This document shows, piece by piece, positions 35,560 to 42,702 of a DNA stretch of 42,702 bases. The stretch lies in assembly GCA_016800925.1 (NCBI GenBank), contig JABCPU010000523.1, positions 1-42,702 on the forward strand, given 5' to 3'. Both the position numbers and the translations under genes were made by a program. Position 1 is the first letter of the stretch. Each line of letters starts with the position of its first letter. Source of the DNA: Suillus spraguei. Taxonomy: Eukaryota; Basidiomycota; Agaricomycetes; Boletales; Suillaceae. The notes under the pieces were generated by a model. It had not been told where the DNA came from, did no database searches, and saw nothing but the letters and a program-made list of their open reading frames with translations.

Positions 35560-35692
35560 TAATTAATGTTGAACTTTAACGCCCAGTACTGCACATGACA
35601 GCAGCAATGACTTATAAGCGGTCCGACAACAAAGTGGGGATTCCGCTTCCCCACATTTCTCCTGCGCTTACTTCTTTTGTGACTGGCGCCTC

Positions 35693-37156
35693 ATGGGTGG
35701 AAGCCCCGAATGCTCCTGCTATACCGGTCCTACATCGTTTGCCTCCTTCGGCGATATCCCTGGCAATCTGTGTAGTCCTACAGATGATTGGCCACGTCCC
35801 TTTCGAAATTTGAACCATGACGCTGCCTGGGATCACCTGGCGGCAGCCTCCAACCTCCACAGCGTCAAATTTGACCCGACGGGACGGTGGCGTGCAGATG
35901 CCCTCAACTTCCAACCTTGCGCTGAGACTCCCTCGCAAGACCGTTATGCAATTCAGCAGATACATATTCAGGGACGCGTTTGGACCCTGTCTGCAGTTTT
36001 TGATGGTAGGCACAAGTTTTGAGAATGTGCTTGGTCATTGTGTCATTACCAGGAATTATCCACAGGTCACCTGGGTAGCCATACCGTTGAGCATGTGGCC
36101 CATCACATGCCTATCATTGTGCGGGAACACTTGGAGTTGATCACTCGGAAACACGGTGACCGTGTTGTACCGCCACCTTTAATTGCGGACATGTTTTCGA
36201 TGGCCATTCGCGCTTTTGATGACGCCATCGCCAATGACGTCCTGGAACTTTTCCCGGACGGTTTGTCATCTTTATCTCGCTTGTCGGACTTGCAGATCCA
36301 GGAAGTTCTCGATGATCAACTTTCCGGAGGCCAAAATTACACGAAGGCAAGGCTGTGTATGTATGGTACTACTGCACTCGTAGCTCTTGTTGACCCTGAT
36401 CACCAAAATCTATGGCTTGCCAACCTGGGTGACTGCCAAGGACGTACGTAAAGCGTGACGATATTGTCCATCGTGACGGCTAACTTTTGAATTCAAGTGA
36501 TGGTCTCAGAGACTGATCAAAAATCGTGGAACGTGGAAGTTTTGACGCAATTTCATAACGGGGAAAATCCGCTTGAGGTCCAGCGCGTCATGAATGAGCA
36601 CCCTGGTGAGCCGGAGTGTATTGTGGATAGTCGTGTGCTTGGAGCTATTGCACCCTTTCGATGCATGTTACATTCATATTTTCATACTTTACTATCCGCT
36701 GACCTACTCGATGATTGAACAGGTCTGGGAGACACCCCCTTCAAACAACCACCCGAGTTCACCCGACGTATTCTCTATAATTTATATCCTGGTCAGCACG
36801 ACACATCTCCTTGGGAAGAATTCTTGATGAGGAACCATACGCCTCCATATATTTCGTCCACGCCGGAAGTCACGCATTATCCCCTTGATCCATCCCCCCG
36901 AGCTCCTCGCAAATATCTTATACTCTGTTCAGATGGGTTCACAGACATATGTGGCACAAATCAACGTGCGATTGTTGATCAGTGGGCTCGTGCAGCCGCA
37001 CGCAGTAACTCAAGAGAGCTAGATGAAAAGAGTCTGGCCCTCCGACTGCTTTGGCAGGCGCTTGGTAATGATCCGAAGAGCGTATCTCGTGTTCTGACTT
37101 TGAACATGGACTCACCTTGGTTAGATGATGTGTCTATTGTTGTACAGTGTTTATAA
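35693..37156 (+). CDS. PP2C-family (PPM) Ser/Thr protein phosphatase, open spliced frame
   Basis: Four exons join to 429 aa: 35693-36005, 36066-36443, 36498-36662 and 36723-37156. All metal-binding motifs are present: QDRYAI, SAVFDGHLGSHTVEH, YGTTALVALVD, LANLGDCQG, KYLILCSDGFTDI and LDDVSIVVQ before TAA. The layout, with a long insertion and DDVS in place of DNxT, resembles pyruvate dehydrogenase phosphatase-like PP2Cs. PPMs dephosphorylate Ser/Thr using two Mn/Mg ions. The third intron uses a GC donor (GCATGT at 36663) with an AG acceptor; GC-AG introns are a known minor class. The start is uncertain: residues before LNFQPCAETPSQDRY are not conserved to my eye, and the transposon ends only 130 bp upstream, so the true 5' exon or promoter may be lost. 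Confidence 0.72.
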
Positions 37157-37375
37157 TGTATCATAGCGATAGTCTGAAGAGCCTACTTATTCTACGTTAA
37201 CGTGCCTGCTAACCCACATGGCAATGTGGAGTGGAGTGGTTTATTTGCAATTTGTTGGACCTCCAACAAATAAAGACAAACAACGCTTGCTTCACTGGTT
37301 ACCGGGTTGTCGTACAGGACACGGAGACCACATGCTTGCCTCTTCCTAAATCATTGTATTGCCTTACGGAGGTTG

Positions 37376-40300
37376 ATGGTGAAACCATTTCAATCGTCTG
37401 CGTCTACTGATTCCTCCGACCTTTTTGGTCCCGGTGATCCAGAGTTCCTCGAGGCTCTCAGGAACGTGGTGCTACCCGGAGATCAAATCACAGCTCCCCA
37501 AGAGTCCCTGAATCGCAAGCGTCTCCGTGATGAAAGTGACGAGCAGCAAGTTGGGGCGACATCACACGGGACCTTGACCCATGGACTTGGTGACACTGAA
37601 GGTAATCCTGAGATTTACGGCGCATCTCGCTTTGGACATTTCGGAGAGTACATGCATCGCAAGTGCGCCAAACTGCAGATACAAAATGCAACCCTTGATG
37701 CAAGCCAAGACGTGGGTGCCAGAAAAAAAATCTTTAGTGGTCTTTCAATATATGTGCGTATCTGCATTGTTACCGCAGGAATGCAGGGCCTCAACTTTGA
37801 CAGATTAACGGGTGGACAAATCCTTCAGTTCAAGATCTACGTCAATTGATAGTGATGCATGGGGGTGTTTTCCAGCCCTACCTGGATAAGAAATCATTAG
37901 TGCCTGCACCTTTTCTATCACTCCAGCCATCTCAGAGGGATTCATCACTCCTTACATAGGACCCATATCATCACTTGCTCACTGACGGCTACGAAGATCA
38001 AAGATTGGAAGCACATGAAGATCGTGAGGCCTGGTTGGTTGGTGGATAGTGCCGCAGCAGGGACACTAATTCACTGGAGGAATTACATTTTCAAACCTGG
38101 GGCCAGGGTCGAGCAATCTCAAGGAGCGCACACGCCTCAAAGTTATTTGTCTACGGATTTACGTACAGCAGGACGCTCTGGTATGCGTAAGCATGAACAG
38201 CTATCAAGTGAGGTCCCTGCAACGCCTGATTCAGGCACTGCCACCCCTGAGGCTGGTGACCCCACGTCTTCGGCACATTATTCACCTCGACCGCTCTATG
38301 TGACGGATCCTGGCACGTACAAAGATGCTGCACGCGTCCCTGGATACGCCGCTCATACATCGAACCCGCTAGCAGAGCACGTGATGGCTAATCATGAATG
38401 GAGAGCCGCACATACCTCTGTGGCACCAGATTTCGTAGAGGGTTTTTACAAACACTCACGACTGCACTACCTGTCCACATGGAAAGCTGAGCTGAAAAAC
38501 TTGGTTCAACAAGCCCAAGAAGAAGTTGAAAATTGGTCGATACATGAGTCTATAGGCGACACTCAGGACATGGCTAAGAGTGGTGGTACCAACATGAGTG
38601 GGGCGCACCTCGCCGCGAGGTCTCCATCAAAAAGGAAAGGAAAGGAAAAAGCCCCGAGCTTGAAGCGTGTTATGATGCACTGCGACTTTGATTGCTTTTT
38701 CGTTTCCGTCGGCCTTCTGAGTCACCCTGAGTTGCGAGGCAAACCGGTTGTCGTTTGTCACTCGCAAGGGAGCACAGGGGGTGCATCGAGTACAAGCGAA
38801 ATAGCCAGTTCAAGCTACGAAGCCAGGTCATTTGGGATCAAGAATGGAATGAGGTATGCCACACGTATTTCTTTCATGTATTGAGCTACGAGTGATAGCT
38901 CTCTTCAACCTTCAGCAGGGACGTAGGTTGTGCCCTGATCTTATGACTATACCGTACGAGTTCGAGAAGTATGTATTTGTCTTTCCATTCATTATACTCT
39001 ATCCAATAAAAGATCAGATACAAACAGCTGTCGTTGCGTTTCTACACCATTTTGATGCGTCATGCGGATGATATCCAGGCTGTCTCCGTTGACGAAGCTT
39101 TGATTGAGGTCACCACGAGTGTTTCCCGGTGCGCTATTCGACCGTCTTCCTTAGCATTCGTGGATGATCCGGCAAGGTCCCTTGCAGAACAAATACGGTC
39201 AGAGGAACAGGTTGCGAAGGTTCTTCACATTGATGTGTCCGACATCACTTACTGACACAAGCTATAGTCAGCATTGGCATCGCGGAGAACATACAACTTG
39301 CTCGCATCGCGACACGCAAGGCCAAGCCTGCGGGATCATTTCACTTAAAATCAGAAGATATGGAACAGGTTCTCGCGCCGTTAGATATCGACGATCTCCA
39401 CGGTTTCGGACATTCCACACGCCAGAAAGCGAACGAGAAACTCGGAGTCACAAATCTCGGCGAACTCGCTAAGAAAAGTAAAACCGCACTGTGCGATGCG
39501 CTTGGCAAGACTACTGGCGAAACTTTGTACAATGCGATCCGTGGCATTGATGAACGAAAACTCGAGTCTGACAAACCGAGGAAGTCTGTCTCGTGTGATA
39601 TCAACATGAGTTGCTGATAAGTAGTTTTGGTTGTGTACTTGCTGATCTCTGACTTTACCTAGTATGGAATACGTTTTGAGAACGACGACCAAGCTAAGGC
39701 ATTCATCCACCAGATGCTGAAGAAGTTTCCCGGAGATTGAATGCTATCAACATGTGTGGACGTTCTTTGACTTTGAAGATTATGAAACGCGATCCAAGTG
39801 CACCTGTTGAGCCACCTAAGGTATTCAGGAAGATGGGCTGTATTTAAATTGGGTGCTGATGAATGTTCACCGTTTAGTTCATGGGGCACGGCATCTGTGA
39901 GACATTCAGCAAGCAAACTCTGCTAAGTAGCACAAACGGTAGAGCTACAAGCGACCCAAAGGATATCGGTGAACACGCATGGTCATTACTGGGTTCTTGG
40001 GGATTCGATCCGAAAGAGGCATTCAGATACAGAAGCTAGATACGCCGTCGCCACCTGACGCCACCGACCCTGGGCAAGTGAAGTTGCCCTTCCAAGCCAG
40101 AAGCTCCAAGACGAATGTACAAGATAACACTGAACAAGGCGCCATTCCAATGCCTATGATCATCACTGAACCCTTCGCCAGAAGATCCACTCCAGAATCA
40201 GGCCGGTCCATCACGTCCATTACCTACATTGGACCTCCCTTCTTTCTCTCAGGTCGACAAGGACGTCTTCGATGCGCTGCCAGATGATGTCAGGAAGGAA

Positions 40301-40930
40301 CTAGAAGTCGAATATCAGCGTAGATCACGCTCACCAATGCCTCCGGAACAACCCTCATAACGTCCGACCGAAAATCATGGTCAAAGGCGTCAACGTCAAA
40401 AGAATCACTCAACAACTCGCACCGAAGAATAGGACGAGCGTATCCCCCCGTAAAAACACGCTCTTTGCAAAACGTGAAGTCCCATCATACATGCGTGTAT
40501 CTGACGCAGAGCTTCGCAAACTTGATATCGACCCAGATGTGTTTGCTGCATTACCTGTGGATTTGCAGCGCGAGCAGGTGATCATGGCTCGACATGCGAG
40601 AAGTGGAAATCTCCTTCAAGAACGTAAGATCATCAAGGCTTCTAGTCGCGCGCCATCTGCGCCTTATCGCAAGAAACCCCCTCCTTAGGCTAAGCACCCG
40701 GAGCCTCCTTTTTTTGAAGCAGCAGGGCAAACAGCCAGGGGAGAAATTGTACTTCACGGAAACTGGAGATGTTCAGACCATCATCGATCATGGGTCAAGG
40801 GATTCACAAAATATCCTCCGAAGCAAAAAGACGTCGACTACTTCAGCAAATTTTTAGTGCGGAACGTGGAATTGGCTGATACAGGCATGGAGAAAACCAT
40901 TGCTGTAATGAAGTGGTGGCTTATCCTTAT
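37376..40930 (+). pseudogene. REV1: REV1 translesion DNA polymerase (Y family), near full length but mutated
   Basis: REV1 inserts dCMP opposite lesions and scaffolds other translesion polymerases. In order: N-terminal region (FLEALRNVVLPGDQI), RFGHFGEYMHRKCAKLQIQN, a BRCT domain (GLSIYINGWTNPS, then LIVMHGGVFQPYLDKKSL and HIITCSLTATKIKDWKHMKI), the polymerase core with MMHCDFDCFFVSV and AVSVDEALIEV (catalytic acids intact), the finger/little-finger parts (ARIATRKAKPAGSFHLKS, GFGHSTRQKANEKLGVTNLG), two ubiquitin-binding motifs (DVFDALPDDVRKELEVEYQ, DPDVFAALPVDLQREQ) and the C-terminal interaction domain ending MKWWLIL near 40925. Lesions: an acceptor read as AA at 38907-38908, a donor read as AT at 39606, a one-base loss near 39720, and breaks near 37900, 39205 and 40015. 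HisRS sequence starts about 15 bp after the last recognisable REV1 residue. Confidence 0.93.
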
Positions 40931-40943
40931 ATCTATCTTTTCT

Positions 40944-41817
40944 ATGTTCTCTGGTCGTGCTTTTTGTAGATCATATCGATTGACCACCAACTTTTGCACT
41001 CTGATACCAAAATCTATTGGGACGCGTACAATGACAACTGAAGTCTCAGATTCGCTCACTGCTGAAATTGCACAGGCAACAGGTGCACTGAACGATCTCC
41101 GACTACAAAATACCGATCCGGCCAGTATAGACGCTGTCAAGAAGAGACTTGGTGAATTGAAGAAATCAATGGCTGCGATGAATAGCGCAGGCGGGAGCAA
41201 GGATGCTGGGAAGAAGAAGGAACGACTACTCCTCAAAACTGCAAAGGTGTGTTCGAATGCGCACTGCAATCATACACTTCTGAGGGTACTCAAGTAGGCT
41301 GCATAGGGCACACGCGATTACGGCGCAGCGGAGATGTTTTGCCGGTAGCATGTTGAGCGCATCGTTAAGGATGTATTTACGTCCTATGGTGGGAGCGCCC
41401 TCGACACACCTGTATTTGAACGCAAGGACGTGCTTGCCGGAAAGTACGGCGAGGACCAGAAACTCATTTTTGACTTGATGGACCAGGGGGGCGAGCAACT
41501 TGCTCTTCGGTACGATCACATCGTTCCCTTGGCACGGTATCTAGCTATGGCTGGTGCTACTGTCCAAGCGAAGATTTGGCAAGTCGGCAAGGTCTATAGG
41601 AGAGACAACCCTGTGATGTCAAAAGGCTGAATGCGCGAGTTCTCACGAGCAGTACGCGTTTTCTCACTTTCCCTGGGGTATGGGTATTTCGTATAATTTG
41701 TCACAGGATTTGGATATTACAGGTGCATGGGACCCAATGATCCCAGATGCTGAGATTATCAGTCTACTATGCACTATCTTGACGAAATTGGATGTTGGAG
41801 AATTTACAATCAAGGTA
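40944..41817 (+). pseudogene. HTS1: Histidyl-tRNA synthetase, 5' half, with possible mitochondrial presequence
   Basis: Two in-frame ATGs lie at 40944 and 41031. The first adds 29 residues (MFSGRAFCRSYRLTTNFCTL and on) that are basic with no acidic residue, like a mitochondrial presequence. The second starts the cytosolic form MTTEVSDSLTAEIAQAT, a WHEP-like helical segment. Dual starts are established for yeast HTS1. After an intron (about 41247-41307) comes GTRDYGAAEMFCR, TAG (expected Gln), then [15 protein letters not shown], motif 2 parts [15 protein letters not shown] and [17 protein letters not shown], and TGA where Arg is expected (41628-41630). [17 protein letters not shown] and LDVGEFTIK end at a GTAAGG donor near 41816. 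SEC23 sequence follows within 20 bp. The missing 3' half matches the piece at 27405-28646. Confidence 0.92.
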
Positions 41818-41829
41818 AGGTTGATCAAG

Positions 41830-42235
41830 TTGTCAGTAACGAACTCAAGGACCTGCCTGCGTTGGCAGACGGAAATCGGTATGGGTCAAACATCAGCCTG
41901 GCGAATCAACTCCATCACACTAGGACATCTGCTGCCATTTACTTCGAGGTCGTTACTCCTGCGGGCCAGCCATTGTCCCCCGGATCAAGGGTCTTATTCA
42001 ATTCGTTATCCTCATCAGCACTCGTCGGGGCAAATGCGTTTGCGTGTCACCACAATCGCTCGGAATTTTGCAGAAGCGAACTCTCCTAGCATTGCTTCGT
42101 CCTTCGACCAAGAAGCCGCTGCCGTACTTATGGCAAGGATAGCTGTGTTCAAGGCTGAAATAGACGACTCACCAGATGTTTCACGCTGGCTCGACGCATG
42201 CTCATCCGTCTCTGCCCAGCCCATGATGCTATATA
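41830..42235 (+). pseudogene. SEC23: SEC23 fragment, copy B
   Basis: The first bases (TTGTCAGTAACGAACTCAAG, about 41830-41850) match SEC23 copy A at about 28792-28812. The sequence then jumps to the equivalent of about 29277 in copy A, so roughly 465 bp are deleted. From GGAAATCGGTATGGGTCAAA the two copies are nearly identical through [32 protein letters not shown] and SRWLDA to about 42225. Copy B has single-base losses near 41918, 41990 and 42197 and stops shortly afterwards. It is a short dead fragment, fused upstream to the HisRS 5' half. Confidence 0.9.
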
Positions 42236-42702
42236 GATATATCTTAAAAGGATAGTAATCCATTAATTCCGATACAATAGAATGTATAATTATCCATTGT
42301 CCAACCTGGATGTATCCTGCGCGCGAATCACCAGCTACCTTCTCGTACTTGCCATGCTTATAAATCCTGCGTGCGAATCATCAGGTACCTTCTCGGTACT
42401 TGCCATGCTTACAAACCACCACCCAACCAGGGTTGAATATCAGAAAGGGTACATATTTTCCTCCTTCCAGTGGCATCAATAGAAGTTGATTGGCGATAGC
42501 TTACTTCACCGGCCAGATCTCGATACCTCATGATATGGGGCATTGTTAATTTCCAATCAACCGTCATATGAGCTCATACGCCTTGAAAAATGTTCTAAGT
42601 CCAAATTCTCACGGTTACAGCCTATACTAACCACTTAGCCGCAGGTCAAAATTTTCAACCATGAAACATCACGTGATTGCGTCAACTCAATCAACGTTTC
42701 AA
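42236..42702. other. Right end of window, no gene
   Basis: After the SEC23 fragment there is AT-rich sequence without recognisable coding or RNA features, apart from the 50-bp duplication listed separately. Confidence 0.45.
42317..42418. repeat. Two-copy tandem repeat of about 50 bp
   Basis: CCTGCGCGCGAATCACCAG continues to TACTTGCCATGCTTATAAAT, and is followed directly by CCTGCGTGCGAATCATCAGG continuing to TACTTGCCATGCTTACAAAC. The two units differ by a few substitutions and one inserted G. Confidence 0.85.

Noticed and set aside
35612..36013. Long minus-strand frame opposite the PP2C first exon
   Set aside because: The + strand in the same region splices to a complete PP2C with all metal-binding motifs, so the minus frame is a shadow.
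37376..41817. Repeat-induced point mutation as the cause of stops and splice losses
   Set aside because: A few changes are C-to-T or G-to-A (for example CGA to TGA in HisRS), but others are transversions and single-base deletions; the pattern is too mixed to claim without counting against parent genes.

Overview
The window looks like accessory, rearranged DNA from a mushroom-forming basidiomycete (Agaricomycetes). Genes are interrupted by introns of about 50-60 bp with GT-AG ends. Several families are ones I know mainly from this group: a Crinkler-type protein, an HNH-domain protein and an uncharacterised protein ending with an LQEDK motif. The transposon remnants (a chromodomain Ty3/gypsy pol end and a Tc1/mariner element) also fit. 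The species cannot be told from sequence alone.

Layout. 1-2500 is a minus-strand XRN1 fragment that runs off the left edge. 2500-5070 is transposon debris: a pyrimidine-rich LTR-like repeat zone, a gypsy integrase/chromodomain end, and a GC-rich minisatellite of ten exact 50-bp periods. 5928-6739 is a broken lineage-specific gene. 7131-10190 is a second, longer XRN1 pseudogene in the opposite orientation, so the two copies form an inverted repeat. 10921-11261 may be a small coiled-coil gene. 11430-12629 is a decayed secreted aspartic protease. 12996-15276 is an intact four-exon Crinkler-type gene (ubiquitin-like header, PD-(D/E)XK-like nuclease, kinase-like domain; 705 aa). 15513-16332 is a broken unknown.

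From 16.4 kb to the right end nearly everything lies on the + strand: fructose-bisphosphate aldolase (internally deleted), an M3 oligopeptidase fragment, an intact HNH gene (389 aa), a cysteine-rich EGF-like protein (copy 1, 3' truncated), an intact G-protein alpha gene (355 aa), GMP synthase (truncated), choline/ethanolamine phosphotransferase (truncated), the 3' half of HisRS, SEC23, an amidase, EGF-like copy 2 (5' truncated), a 1.5-kb Tc1/mariner-like element with 228-bp inverted repeats, a PP2C phosphatase with an open spliced frame, REV1 (frameshifts and broken splice sites), the 5' half of HisRS, and a second SEC23 fragment.

Overall pattern. Pieces of unrelated housekeeping genes are joined head to tail with almost no spacer and carry frameshifts, stops and splice-site mutations. 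Three sets are present twice with different parts missing (XRN1, EGF-like, HisRS-SEC23). Against this decay, the Crinkler, HNH and G-alpha genes keep perfect spliced frames, and the PP2C frame is also open. The best reading is a duplicated, decaying gene-fragment region in which a few accessory or signalling genes remain under constraint or arrived later. No operon-like pathway is evident. Exon coordinates come from hand-splicing by frame and splice signals; family assignments are from recognising motifs, not from a search.
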